A program made the translations under genes and the position numbers. A DNA stretch of 64,000 nt. Source: Rhodoferax sp. GTDB lineage: Bacteria; Pseudomonadota; Gammaproteobacteria; Burkholderiales; Burkholderiaceae_C. The stretch lies in NCBI RefSeq assembly GCF_030646845.1, contig NZ_JAUSLE010000063.1, positions 1-64,000 on the forward strand. Direction: 5' to 3'. Every line of letters starts with the position of its first letter. Positions within the stretch are counted from its first letter, which is position 1. The notes beneath the pieces are model-generated. The model was not told where the DNA came from and searched no databases. It saw only the letters and a program-made list of their open reading frames with translations. Positions 27,897 through 36,197 of this stretch are shown here, piece after piece.

Positions 27897-28677
27897 ACTG
27901 AGGCGCGCGCTTCTCGCGAAACGCCATGACGCCTTCAATGTAGTCCGCCGTTTTGCCCATGGCAGACTGCGTGTCGCGCTCCACATCCAGCTGCTGGTTG
28001 AGGGTGCGCGTGCTGCTGTCACGCAGGATGTGACGCGTGGCTACCAGGGCCTTGGTGGGCATGGTGGCCAGGCGCTCGGCCAGGCTGGTGGCAGCGGCGA
28101 CACAGTCGTCTGCCACGTCCCAGATCATGCCCCACTCCTTGGCCTGCACCGCACTCAATTTGTCGCCCGTCATGGCCAGTGCGATGGCACGTGCCAAGCC
28201 CATCCGCTGCGTCAAAAACCAGGTGCCGCCGGCGTCCGGAATCAAGCCGATCTTGCTGAACGCCTGGATGAAACTGGCCGTGGGCGCCGCGATTGCGATG
28301 TCGCAGGTCATGGCCAGCGAAGCACCGGCACCAGCAGCAACACCGTTGACAGCGGCGATGGTGGGCATGCGCAGATTCTGCAGGCGGCGCACCGTCGGAT
28401 TGAACGCCTGCTCAATGACTGGCCCGGGGTCAGCCCGGGCTACCAGATCGGGACCCGGCTCAAAATCGAACTCAGCCAGATCGGCCCCCGCGCAAAAGCC
28501 GCGCCCGGCACCCGTGATGACCACCGCGCGTATGACTGCGTTGGCTTCTGCCCGATCCAGTGCGGCCCATAAATCATGGTGCATCTGGCGGGTGAAGCTG
28601 TTCAAGGCTTGCGGCCGATTCAAAGTGACAATCGCCACAGCGCCTTGCTCGGCGTACAAAACAGCAGGTTCAGACAT
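27883..28677 (-). CDS. Enoyl-CoA hydratase/isomerase family protein, PaaG-like
   Basis: A 264-residue crotonase-fold protein. The CoA/oxyanion regions read T-L-N-R-P-Q-A-L-N-S-F and A-G-R-G-F-C-A-G-A-D-L-A-E, then N-G-V-A-A-G-A-G-A-S-L-A-M-T-C-D and K-I-G-L-I-P-D-A-G-G-T-W-F-L. The first glutamate of classical hydratases (G-G-C-E) is replaced by A-G-A-S and the second (P-E-x-x-L-G) by F-S-K-I-G-L-I-P-D, as in PaaG-type isomerases acting on ring-epoxide phenylacetyl-CoA. No other paa genes are nearby, so the substrate is open. Confidence 0.85.
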   Translation of the reverse strand: MSEPAVLYAEQGAVAIVTLNRPQALNSFTRQMHHDLWAALDRAEANAVIRAVVITGAGRGFCAGADLAEFDFEPGPDLVARADPGPVIEQAFNPTVRRLQNLRMPTIAAVNGVAAGAGASLAMTCDIAIAAPTASFIQAFSKIGLIPDAGGTWFLTQRMGLARAIALAMTGDKLSAVQAKEWGMIWDVADDCVAAATSLAERLATMPTKALVATRHILRDSSTRTLNQQLDVERDTQSAMGKTADYIEGVMAFREKRAPQFKGS

Positions 28678-28784
28678 GCGGAGTTCCCTCAGTTAGAAAT
28701 GGAATTTACCATCTCCCGCACCACAGCCAAGCCCATGATTTCCCTTGGGTATAGTCACTCTCTAGCAAAAATCCGGAGAGCCAC

Positions 28785-29564
28785 ATGAATTACGAATTGA
28801 TCACTGTCCGCACCGAAGCCGACAAGGTAGGCGTCATCACCCTGAACCGCCCCAAACAACTCAACGCCTTGAACGACCAGTTGATGGACGAACTGGGTGC
28901 CGCCCTGAAGGCCTTTGATGCCGACCCCACCATTGGCTGCATGATCATCACCGGCAGCGAAAAGGCGTTTGCCGCCGGGGCCGACATCGGCGCCATGGCC
29001 AGCTACACCTTCGCCGATGTCTACAAGGGCGACTACATCACCCGCAACTGGGAACAGATTCGCTTAATCCGCAAGCCGGTCATTGCGGCGGTGAGCGGCT
29101 TTGCGCTGGGCGGTGGCTGTGAGCTGGCGATGATGTGCGACTTCATCATCGCCGCGGACAACGCCCGCTTCGGCCAGCCCGAAATCAAGCTGGGCATCAT
29201 CCCCGGCGCCGGTGGCACCCAGCGGCTGCCACGCGCAGTGGGCAAGGCCAAGGCCATGGATCTGGCATTGACCGGCCGCATGATGGACGCGGTGGAAGCA
29301 GAGCGCGCCGGACTGGTCAGCCGTGTTGTGCCACTGGACAAACTCATGGAAGAAACCCTGGGCGCGGCACTGATGATCAGCGAGTTTTCACAGATGGCCA
29401 CCATGGCGGCCAAGGAGTCTGTCAACCGGGCGTTTGAGGGCACCCTGAACGATGGCATCATTTTTGAGCGCCGCCTGTTCCATGCCTTGTTTGCCACAAC
29501 CGACCAGAAAGAAGGCATGGACGCCTTCGTGAACAAGCGAAAAGCGAATTTCAAGAATCGCTGA
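28785..29564 (+). CDS. Enoyl-CoA hydratase
   Basis: A 259-residue crotonase with both catalytic glutamates: [13 protein letters not shown] near residue 115 and [16 protein letters not shown] near residue 135, and the oxyanion residues in A-F-A-A-G-A-D-I. It hydrates trans-2-enoyl-CoA in beta-oxidation or related pathways. A good ribosome-binding site (GGAGA) stands 7 bases before the ATG. It diverges from the PaaG-like gene and is followed by the tRNA. Confidence 0.93.
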   Translation: MNYELITVRTEADKVGVITLNRPKQLNALNDQLMDELGAALKAFDADPTIGCMIITGSEKAFAAGADIGAMASYTFADVYKGDYITRNWEQIRLIRKPVIAAVSGFALGGGCELAMMCDFIIAADNARFGQPEIKLGIIPGAGGTQRLPRAVGKAKAMDLALTGRMMDAVEAERAGLVSRVVPLDKLMEETLGAALMISEFSQMATMAAKESVNRAFEGTLNDGIIFERRLFHALFATTDQKEGMDAFVNKRKANFKNR

Positions 29565-29585
29565 TGCACGCAAGTGACTAGTTGC

Positions 29586-29591
29586 TATAAT
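29586..29591 (+). promoter_or_regulatory. -10 element of the tRNA promoter
   Basis: A perfect TATAAT lies 12 bases before the mature tRNA 5' end. At 17 bases upstream the sequence is only TGA-like (poor -35). It follows the stop codon of the enoyl-CoA hydratase by 21 bases. Confidence 0.6.
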
Positions 29592-29602
29592 CTTGCCCTG
29601 TT

Positions 29603-29679
29603 GGTGATATAGCTCAGTTGGTTAGAGCGCAGCATTCATAATGCTGATGTCGGTGGTTCAAATCCACCTATCACCACCA
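29603..29679 (+). tRNA. tRNA with CAU anticodon, probably elongator tRNA-Met
   Basis: A 77-base cloverleaf with encoded CCA. The acceptor stem pairs GGTGATA with TATCACC, the D arm has GCTC-AGTTGGTTA-GAGC, the anticodon stem CAGCA/TGCTG encloses TTCATAA (anticodon CAU), and the T arm is GGTGG-TTCAAAT-CCACC. The acceptor does not look like an initiator (it has no mismatch at position 1-72). A lysidine-modified tRNA-Ile(CAU) is the alternative; the window does not decide it. Confidence 0.95.
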
Positions 29680-29689
29680 AATTTCCAAG

Positions 29690-29727
29690 AACCCGCATCA
29701 GCATCGGCTTTTGCGGGTTTTCTGTTT
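29690..29727 (+). terminator. Intrinsic terminator after the tRNA
   Basis: AACCCGC (29690-29696) pairs with GCGGGTT (29713-29719), followed by TTTCTGTTT. The remaining 190 bases before the next gene show nothing I can name. Confidence 0.8.
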
Positions 29728-29920
29728 CCGGGCTCAGCGGAGCCGCTCAAAAACCATCGGTGACGACAAAGACACGCAACAGTTGCCGACTCACCTGCCT
29801 CCGCGGGCAACCAGTGCTTAATCAACAACATGCGCGCAAGCCATTGATTTACAATGATTTTCCCCGGCAGGGATTTCTGTCAGGAATTCAACTCTCAATC
29901 CCAGCCTCTGGACAAATACC

Positions 29921-30334
29921 ATGAACCGCTGTCTGCAAATGCCACTCCTGCGTCTCTTGACAATGCTTGCCGTTGTCTTTCTCTGGACCTCAATCCACAG
30001 TCCCGCTGCGGCACAAACCATGCCGCGACAGTTTCCACCGGCCGCCAAGCGCGGCACGATGGTGGTGACGGCGCCACCCCAGGTACTGATCAATGGCGCT
30101 GTCGCCCAACTCTCGCCTGGCGCCCGCATCCGGGGCGTCACCAACATGATGGTGATGTCAGCCTCGTTGGTGGGCTCCAGCGTGCTGGTCAACTATGTGC
30201 GCGATCCGCTGGGCCTGGTTCATGAGGTGTGGATCCTGAGCGAGCAAGAAGCACAGGAAAAACGCGACGGCATGGAACCGGTGAGGAATTTCCGTTTCGG
30301 GTCTGACGCCGACAAGACAAAAACTGACAACTGA
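29921..30334 (+). CDS. Small secreted protein of unknown function
   Basis: A 137-residue protein with an N-terminal signal peptide (L-L-T-M-L-A-V-V-F-L-W-T and A-A-A-Q near residue 32). The mature part has V-T-A-P-P-Q-V-L-I-N-G-A-V-A-Q-L-S-P-G-A-R-I-R-G and a following hydrophobic strand, then a charged C-terminus. There are no cysteines after the signal peptide. It looks like a short beta-rich periplasmic domain. I do not recognise the family. It lies between the tRNA and miaB, and may share a transcript with miaB. Confidence 0.7.
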   Translation: MNRCLQMPLLRLLTMLAVVFLWTSIHSPAAAQTMPRQFPPAAKRGTMVVTAPPQVLINGAVAQLSPGARIRGVTNMMVMSASLVGSSVLVNYVRDPLGLVHEVWILSEQEAQEKRDGMEPVRNFRFGSDADKTKTDN

Positions 30335-30445
30335 GAACCCCGCGTTCCACCCGCTGCCCACATCCCGGCAGCAATGGCCAGGCCGTGATGCGTCGACAGG
30401 ATGCAAGAAAATCCGGCCCTGACCCCCGAATAATATAAATAGTTT

Positions 30446-30462
30446 GCTATTAACAATATAGC
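30446..30462 (+). repeat. Core palindrome resembling the dispersed repeat, upstream of miaB
   Basis: GCTAT-taacaat-ATAGC, the same 5-base arms and 7-base spacer as the core of the dispersed repeat, but without the GGGCT-x-GCC half. It lies 20 bases before the miaB start, so it could also be a small operator or leader hairpin. Confidence 0.4.
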
Positions 30463-30482
30463 AATTGAATTGAGAAGTCAGC

Positions 30483-31841
30483 ATGACCAAAAAAGTCTTC
30501 ATCAAAACCTTTGGCTGCCAGATGAACGAGTACGACTCGGGCAAGATGGCCGACGTGCTGAATGCCGCACAGGGCTACGAGCCCACCGACAACGTGGACG
30601 AAGCGGACCTGATTCTGTTCAACACCTGTTCGGTGCGCGAGAAGGCCCAGGAGAAAGTCTTTTCTGATCTGGGACGCGTCAAACACCTGAAGAAAAGAGG
30701 CGTTCTCATTGGCGTCGGCGGTTGCGTCGCCAGCCAGGAAGGGGCGGCGATCATTGAACGTGCGCCCTACGTGGACGTGGTCTTTGGTCCGCAAACCCTG
30801 CACCGCCTGCCCCAGATGCTGGCCCAGCGTGATCTGCAGAACCGCTCGCAAGTGGACATCAGCTTTCCGGAAATCGAAAAGTTTGACCACCTGCCTCCGG
30901 CGCGGGTGGAAGGCGCCACCGCCTTCGTCAGCATCATGGAAGGCTGCTCCAAATACTGCAGTTACTGCGTGGTGCCCTACACGCGCGGTGAAGAGGTGTC
31001 GCGACCCTTTGAGGATGTGCTGGTCGAGGTGGCGGGACTGGCCGATCAGGGCGTGAAAGAAGTGACACTGCTGGGCCAGAACGTCAATGCCTACCGCGCC
31101 CGCATGGTGAGCGACGCCGCAGCGCCCTCCAGCGAGATGGCCGACTTCGCCACGCTGCTGGAATACGTGGCCGACATCCCCGGCATTGAGCGCATCCGCT
31201 ACACCACCAGCCACCCCAACGAGTTCACCCCTTCCCTCATCGCCGCCTACGAGAAGATCCCGAAGCTGGTGAGCCACCTGCACCTGCCGGTGCAACATGG
31301 CTCAGACCGCATTCTGATGGCCATGAAGCGCGGCTACACGGCGATGGAATACAAATCGACCGTGCGCAAACTGCGCGCCATCCGGCCCGACATGGCCATG
31401 AGCAGCGACTTCATCGTCGGCTTTCCCGGCGAGACCGAGGACGACTTCAGCAAAATGATGAAACTGATTGACGATGTCGGGTTTGACAACTCCTTCAGCT
31501 TCATCTTCAGCCCGCGCCCCGGCACACCGGCGGCCAACCTCGCAGACGACACACCTCATGAGGTGAAGCTGCGCCGACTGCAGCATCTGCAATCGGTCAT
31601 CAACGACAGCATCAAACGCATCAGCGAGAGTCGCCTGAATACGGTGCAGCGCATCTTGGTGGAAGGCCCGTCCAAACGCGATGGCGCCGAGCTGATGGGT
31701 CGTACCGAATGCAACCGGGTCGTCAACTTCGTCGGGCAGCCCCGGCTGATCGGGCAGCTGGTGGACGTCAGGATTACCGAAACGCGCTCCTACTCGTTGC
31801 GCGGCGAGGTGCTAACCCAGGACGAGCCGCTGGCCGTATAA
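30483..31841 (+). CDS. miaB: tRNA-2-methylthio-N6-isopentenyladenosine-37 synthase
   Basis: A 452-residue radical-SAM methylthiotransferase that modifies A37 of tRNAs reading U-starting codons. The N-terminal cluster cysteines are in F-G-C-Q-M-N-E, N-T-C-S-V-R-E and G-G-C-V-A-S-Q; the radical-SAM cluster is C-S-K-Y-C-S-Y-C near residue 157; a TRAM domain ends the protein (V-E-G-P-S-K-R, N-R-V-V-N-F). The length fits. It faces ffh, with a repeat copy between them. Confidence 0.97.
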   Translation: MTKKVFIKTFGCQMNEYDSGKMADVLNAAQGYEPTDNVDEADLILFNTCSVREKAQEKVFSDLGRVKHLKKRGVLIGVGGCVASQEGAAIIERAPYVDVVFGPQTLHRLPQMLAQRDLQNRSQVDISFPEIEKFDHLPPARVEGATAFVSIMEGCSKYCSYCVVPYTRGEEVSRPFEDVLVEVAGLADQGVKEVTLLGQNVNAYRARMVSDAAAPSSEMADFATLLEYVADIPGIERIRYTTSHPNEFTPSLIAAYEKIPKLVSHLHLPVQHGSDRILMAMKRGYTAMEYKSTVRKLRAIRPDMAMSSDFIVGFPGETEDDFSKMMKLIDDVGFDNSFSFIFSPRPGTPAANLADDTPHEVKLRRLQHLQSVINDSIKRISESRLNTVQRILVEGPSKRDGAELMGRTECNRVVNFVGQPRLIGQLVDVRITETRSYSLRGEVLTQDEPLAV

Positions 31842-31908
31842 GGGTCCGGCCACCAGGACTGTCATTGCCGGTCACTGCGAACGTGACCCGAAGTGACGGC
31901 CCTGAATT

Positions 31909-31968
31909 GCTATCGATTAAATAGCTGAATGTGCAATATCCACGAGGGCTACAGCCCTGAATTGCATA
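31909..31968 (+). repeat. Dispersed repeat copy between miaB and ffh, flanked by 12-bp direct repeats
   Basis: TTGCTATcgattaaATAGC, GTGCAATATCCACGAGGGCT, ACAGCCC, then an AT tail. GCCCTGAATTGC occurs perfectly at 31899-31910 and again at 31954-31965, that is, at both edges of the element. Confidence 0.8.
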
Positions 31969-31972
31969 AATA

Positions 31973-33337
31973 TCAGAACGGTGGCTTGGGCATGCCCTTC
32001 ATGCCGCCCATGCGCTTCATCATTTTCATCATGCCGCCGCCCTTCATCTTCTTCATCATGTCCTGCATCTGCTCAAATTCCTTGAGCATGCGGTTCACTT
32101 CCTGAACCTGCACGCCGGCACCGGCGGCAATGCGCCGCTTGCGCGTGGCCTTGATGATTTCAGGTTTGCGGCGCTCCAGCGGCGTCATGCTGTGGATGAT
32201 GCCCTCCTTGCGCTTGATGTCTTTCTCGGCGCGGTCCATGTCGACCTGGCCGGCCTTCGCAGCCATCGACGCCGGCAGCTTGTCCATCAGGCTGGACAGG
32301 CCGCCCATCTGTTTCATTTGCTGAATCTGGGCCAGGAAATCATTCAGGTCAAAGCCGGCGCCGCTCTTGATCTTGGCCGCCAGCTTTTGCGCCGCCGCCA
32401 TGTCGACGCCGGAGGTCACCTGCTCGACCAGCGCCAGAATGTCGCCCATGCCCAGGATACGCCCGGCATGGCGCTCGGCATCGAACACCTCCAGGCCGTC
32501 AAGTTTCTCGCTGGTACCGGCAAACTTGATCGGGGCTCCGGTGACCTGGCGCACCGACCGCCCTGCGCCACCGCGAGAATCGCCATCGGTCTTGGTCAGG
32601 ATGATGCCGGTGAGTGGCAGCGCCTCCTTGAACGCCTTGGCGGTGTTGATCGCGTCCTGACCCTGCATGGCGTCGACCACAAACAGCGTCTCCACCGGGT
32701 TCAGCACGGCGTGCAGCTCCTTGATTTCGCGCATCAGCGCTTCGTCAATGGCCAAGCGGCCTGCCGTGTCCACCAGCAGCACGTCAAAGTAATGTTTGCG
32801 GGCATAGTCCAGCGCCGCCAGCCCAATATCGACCGGCTTCTGGTCCGGCGTGCTGGGGAACCACTCGGCGCCGGCCTGGGCCGTCACCGTCTTCAACTGT
32901 TCGATTGCCGCGGGCCGGTAGACGTCGCCCGACACCGTGAGCACTTTCTTGTGGCGCTTCTCGATCAGGTGCTTGGCCAGCTTGGCGGTGGTCGTGGTTT
33001 TGCCGGCGCCCTGCAAACCCGCCATCAGGATCACCGCCGGCGGCTGGGCCGCCAGATTGATGTCACTGACGCCCTCGCCCATGGTGGCAGCCAGTTCTTT
33101 GTTGACAATGCCAACCAGCGCCTGCCCGGGCGAAAGCGAGCCCAAGACCTCCTGGCCCAGCGCCTTTTCCTTGACGCGGGCGATAAAGTCACGCACGACC
33201 GGCAGCGCCACGTCAGCCTCAAGCAGGGCCATGCGCACTTCACGCAGCATGTCGGACACATTGGCTTCAGTAATGCGCGCCTGACCTCGAATTTCCTTGA
33301 CGAGGCGGGAGAGTTTGTCGGAGAGAGCGGAGGCCAT
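31973..33337 (-). CDS. ffh: Signal recognition particle protein Ffh
   Basis: A 454-residue SRP54 GTPase that binds signal sequences of nascent membrane proteins with 4.5S RNA. The N domain starts S-A-L-S-D-K-L-S-R-L-V-K; the G domain has G-L-Q-G-A-G-K-T-T-T-T-A-K-L, D-T-A-G-R-L and T-K-x-D-G-D-S-R-G-G-A; the C-terminal M domain is methionine-rich and ends with many M-K-K-M/M-G-G-M runs. The start is the ATG at 33337; the frame is open for 34 codons further upstream, lying opposite the next gene's promoter region. Confidence 0.97.
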   Translation of the reverse strand: MASALSDKLSRLVKEIRGQARITEANVSDMLREVRMALLEADVALPVVRDFIARVKEKALGQEVLGSLSPGQALVGIVNKELAATMGEGVSDINLAAQPPAVILMAGLQGAGKTTTTAKLAKHLIEKRHKKVLTVSGDVYRPAAIEQLKTVTAQAGAEWFPSTPDQKPVDIGLAALDYARKHYFDVLLVDTAGRLAIDEALMREIKELHAVLNPVETLFVVDAMQGQDAINTAKAFKEALPLTGIILTKTDGDSRGGAGRSVRQVTGAPIKFAGTSEKLDGLEVFDAERHAGRILGMGDILALVEQVTSGVDMAAAQKLAAKIKSGAGFDLNDFLAQIQQMKQMGGLSSLMDKLPASMAAKAGQVDMDRAEKDIKRKEGIIHSMTPLERRKPEIIKATRKRRIAAGAGVQVQEVNRMLKEFEQMQDMMKKMKGGGMMKMMKRMGGMKGMPKPPF

Positions 33338-33414
33338 AGAGGGTATTCCGATGGACGGAACCAAGGTTGGGTGCCAGCACAGACTGGCAATATGCAAAAC
33401 GCTAAACTGTGCCC

Positions 33415-34218
33415 ATGATTTTAGCCAGTGCGTCCCCACTCAGTTTGACTTTGGCAATTGGCGCCGCCACAGCCTACGCGGTGTCGGCGGCTGGCGCTTC
33501 CCGCCTGGGTCCACGGGCGGCCCGCGCGGCGGTGTGGCTGGCCTGGTTGCTGCACGGCATCCTGTTGGCGTGGAGTCTCTTCGGGCGTGAACCGCGGTTC
33601 GGTTTCGCGCCTGCCTTGTCCGTCACGGCCTGGCTGGTGGCCGCCGTGTATGCGATCGAAAGCCATGTGTTCCCGCTGCTGCAGACGCGCTGGACCCTGT
33701 GCGCACTGGGTGCCATCGCGGTGATACTGGCCGTGCTGTTTCCGGGCAGCCCCTTGCACGCGAATGCATCGCCGTGGCTGCCGCTGCACTGGGCTCTGGG
33801 CATCGCGTCGTATGGCCTGTTTGGCGTCGCCGTGGTGCATGCCTGGTTCATGACCCGGGCGGAGGGGCGCATCCGGCTCGCCACTGATCCGCACAGCGGC
33901 ATGCCGCTGCTAACGATGGAACGCCTGACCTTCCGGTTTGTGGGCGCCGGCTTCATTCTCCTGTCGGCGACCCTGCTGGTGGGTGTTCTGTTTGAAAAAC
34001 AACTCTACGGCTCGGCCGCCCCGCTGAAATGGGACCACAAGACCGCTTTTTCCGTCTTGTCATGGCTGGCGTTTGCCATCCTGCTGGTGGGCCGTGCCCG
34101 TTTTGGGTGGCGCGGCAAGCGGGCCATCCGTGTGCTGTACATCGGCTCCGGATTGCTGTTGCTGGCCTACGTTGGGTCGCGCTTCGTCATGGAGATTATT
34201 CTCGGGCGCGCTGTATGA
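33415..34218 (+). CDS. ypjD: YpjD/CcsA-like inner-membrane cytochrome c assembly-family protein
   Basis: About 267 residues with eight likely membrane segments. The CcsA/HemX-family histidine region is visible as W-L-P-L-H-W-A-L-G-I-A-S-Y-G-L-F-G-V-A-V-V-H-A and the late W-D-H-K-T-A-F-S-V-L-S-W. This is the protein commonly encoded beside ffh in proteobacteria (YpjD/CorE); its role is not settled. The ATG at 33415 is preceded by an in-frame GTG at 33409. Its stop overlaps the next start as ATGA. Confidence 0.88.
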   Translation: MILASASPLSLTLAIGAATAYAVSAAGASRLGPRAARAAVWLAWLLHGILLAWSLFGREPRFGFAPALSVTAWLVAAVYAIESHVFPLLQTRWTLCALGAIAVILAVLFPGSPLHANASPWLPLHWALGIASYGLFGVAVVHAWFMTRAEGRIRLATDPHSGMPLLTMERLTFRFVGAGFILLSATLLVGVLFEKQLYGSAAPLKWDHKTAFSVLSWLAFAILLVGRARFGWRGKRAIRVLYIGSGLLLLAYVGSRFVMEIILGRAV

Positions 34219-34442
34219 AGTACTTTTTAATACTGTCGGTCGTGCTGGTTGGCATCTGGCTGTGGCGTTCAGGCCGGCCCTCAGACCAAAAACGAAAGCA
34301 GCGCCAGACAAAGGCGGCACCAGAGCCGCTGGACATGGTCAGCTGCGCCGTGTGCTCTGTGCATGTCCCCTCCGTGGATGCCATTCAGGGGAAGAAGGGC
34401 TGGTATTGCAGCGCGGATCACCTCCATCGCGCGGAGCGTTGA
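34215..34442 (+). CDS. PP0621-like small membrane zinc-ribbon protein
   Basis: A 75-residue protein: one N-terminal membrane helix (Y-F-L-I-L-S-V-V-L-V-G-I-W-L-W), a basic linker, then M-V-S-C-A-V-C-S-V-H-V-P and a second Cys/His part, Y-C-S-A-D-H-L-H. The C-x-x-C pair plus later Cys/His suggest a small metal site. It overlaps ypjD by 4 bases and touches pilS, whose start directly follows. Proteins of this type often precede pilS-pilR in beta- and gammaproteobacteria; function unknown. Confidence 0.8.
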   Translation: MKYFLILSVVLVGIWLWRSGRPSDQKRKQRQTKAAPEPLDMVSCAVCSVHVPSVDAIQGKKGWYCSADHLHRAER

Positions 34443-36197
34443 ATGAGGCTCAGGCCAGACGGGCAATCCTGGTTCGGTCCTTCCCTGCTTGAACCGGGCG
34501 TCGAACAGACCGACAACCCGCGGGAGTTTGAAAGGCTGTGGCGCGGCTTCATGACCGCGCGCGCCACCCTGGGACTGGTGCTTCTGGCGCTTCAAGGGGT
34601 CATTTACTTTCTGGGGGCATCCAAGGACACCACCTTGATCCTGATCTGTGCGGGCTACTTTGCGGCGGCTCTGAGCGTGCGCCTGACGGTGCGACCGCGC
34701 CAACTCGGCAAGGCGTTCGACACCCAGTGGATCAGCACCATCGGCGTGGACATTCTGGCGTTCGCCGCGTTGCAGGTGGCACAAGGCAGCAGCATCAATT
34801 ACGCGCCCCTGTTCGCACTGCCGGTGTTGATGGCGTCCGTCCTCGGATCGCTGCTGCTGGCCCTGGGTGCTGCCGCGGGCGTGACCCTGGTGCTGTTTGG
34901 GTATGCCGCGTGGATGTCTCTGCAGGTGCCAGGGGATACGGCATCGTATTTCTTCCAGGCGGCCCTGACCGGGGCGGGCTGCTTCGTCATTTCGTTTCTG
35001 GCCAACCAGATCGCGACCCGACTGGCCAACGTGGAGCTTCGGGCACAGCGCAGCCAATTGGCCGTGCGGGTGCAAAGACTGGTCAATGAACTCGTGATTG
35101 AGTCTCTGACCGATGGCATTCTGGTGGTTGACCAGCACGGCACCGTGCGGGCGGCAAATCCGGCGGCACGGCAATTGCTGGGAAGCCAGGGCAATGTCCG
35201 GGTCAACTCCTTTGACCTTTCTTCCGTGATTGGATGGCAGGGTCTGCTCGATCTGATGAATCTCAGTTTTGCCGAAAATCGTGCCCAGCAGGCGGATGTC
35301 ACCATTCATCATGCCGGGCGGGGCCCCAGGCGGGTGCGCGTTCGCACGCAGCTGACGGCCGCCCAGGACGGCGATGCCGAGAGCCTGTGCGTCATGTTCC
35401 TGCAGGACCAGCGCGAGATGGAGGCACGAATGCGCACGGAGAAACTGGCCAGCATGGGACGCATGTCCGCGGCGGTCGCGCACGAAATCCGCAACCCGCT
35501 GGCGGCCATTGCCCAGGCCAATGCACTGCTCGACGAGGATCTGACCGACCCGCGACACAAACAACTGACCCAGATGGTGCAGCAGAATGCCAGGCGGCTG
35601 GAAAGAATCGTGGATGAGGTTCTGAACATCTCCCGGGTCCAGCACTCTGAAGAGACGGCCTCATCCTTTGCGCTGGTCTTGAACGGGGCAGTAGAAAAAA
35701 TCTGCAATGACTGGCAGGGGCAGACGAAGAGTGAACACCAGTTGTGCGTCAACCTGTCGCCCCGCAGTATCGAGGTCGGGTTCGAGCCCGAGCATCTTCG
35801 CCGGATTCTGGTCAACCTGCTGGACAATGCCCGCCGTTACGCCAGCCAAAACCTGGACGCGATCCAGGTGTCTGCCGGCAGGTCAACGAGGGGGCAAGGC
35901 ATGCTCAGCGTGTGGAGCGACGGACAACCCATGGACCAATCGGTGGAGCGGCACTTGTTCGAACCATTTTTCTCATCCGAGAGCCGTTCCAGCGGCCTGG
36001 GTCTCTACATATGCAGGGAGTTGTGCGAGGGGCACGGCGCTTCCATCGCCTACTATCGGACACAGCGAAACCTCAGAGGGAAGCCGGTCGAAGGAAACGA
36101 GTTCATCGTGACCTTCCGGCCGAGTCCGTCGCAAGACGATCTCATTACGCCAAGCGACAACACACCTGAAACATCATGGCTTCAAGCACACCGCTGA
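34443..36197 (+). CDS. pilS: PilS sensor histidine kinase
   Basis: A 584-residue NtrB-family kinase. About six membrane segments fill residues 35-200; a PAS-like region follows (V-I-E-S-L-T-D-G-I-L-V-V-D-Q-H-G); the HisKA site is A-A-V-A-H-E-I-R-N-P-L-A-A-I-A-Q with the phosphorylated histidine near residue 346; the ATPase domain has L-V-N-L-L-D-N-A-R-R-Y-A and S-S-G-L-G-L-Y-I-C. In Pseudomonas PilS senses pilin in the membrane. It overlaps pilR by 22 bases, so the pair is translationally coupled. Confidence 0.95.
   Translation: MRLRPDGQSWFGPSLLEPGVEQTDNPREFERLWRGFMTARATLGLVLLALQGVIYFLGASKDTTLILICAGYFAAALSVRLTVRPRQLGKAFDTQWISTIGVDILAFAALQVAQGSSINYAPLFALPVLMASVLGSLLLALGAAAGVTLVLFGYAAWMSLQVPGDTASYFFQAALTGAGCFVISFLANQIATRLANVELRAQRSQLAVRVQRLVNELVIESLTDGILVVDQHGTVRAANPAARQLLGSQGNVRVNSFDLSSVIGWQGLLDLMNLSFAENRAQQADVTIHHAGRGPRRVRVRTQLTAAQDGDAESLCVMFLQDQREMEARMRTEKLASMGRMSAAVAHEIRNPLAAIAQANALLDEDLTDPRHKQLTQMVQQNARRLERIVDEVLNISRVQHSEETASSFALVLNGAVEKICNDWQGQTKSEHQLCVNLSPRSIEVGFEPEHLRRILVNLLDNARRYASQNLDAIQVSAGRSTRGQGMLSVWSDGQPMDQSVERHLFEPFFSSESRSSGLGLYICRELCEGHGASIAYYRTQRNLRGKPVEGNEFIVTFRPSPSQDDLITPSDNTPETSWLQAHR

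Noticed and set aside
32192..33418. Plus-strand frame of 408 codons
   Set aside because: It is antisense to ffh, whose GTPase and M-domain motifs are unmistakable.
34281..35645. Minus-strand frame of 454 codons
   Set aside because: It is antisense to pilS and lacks any recognisable motif.
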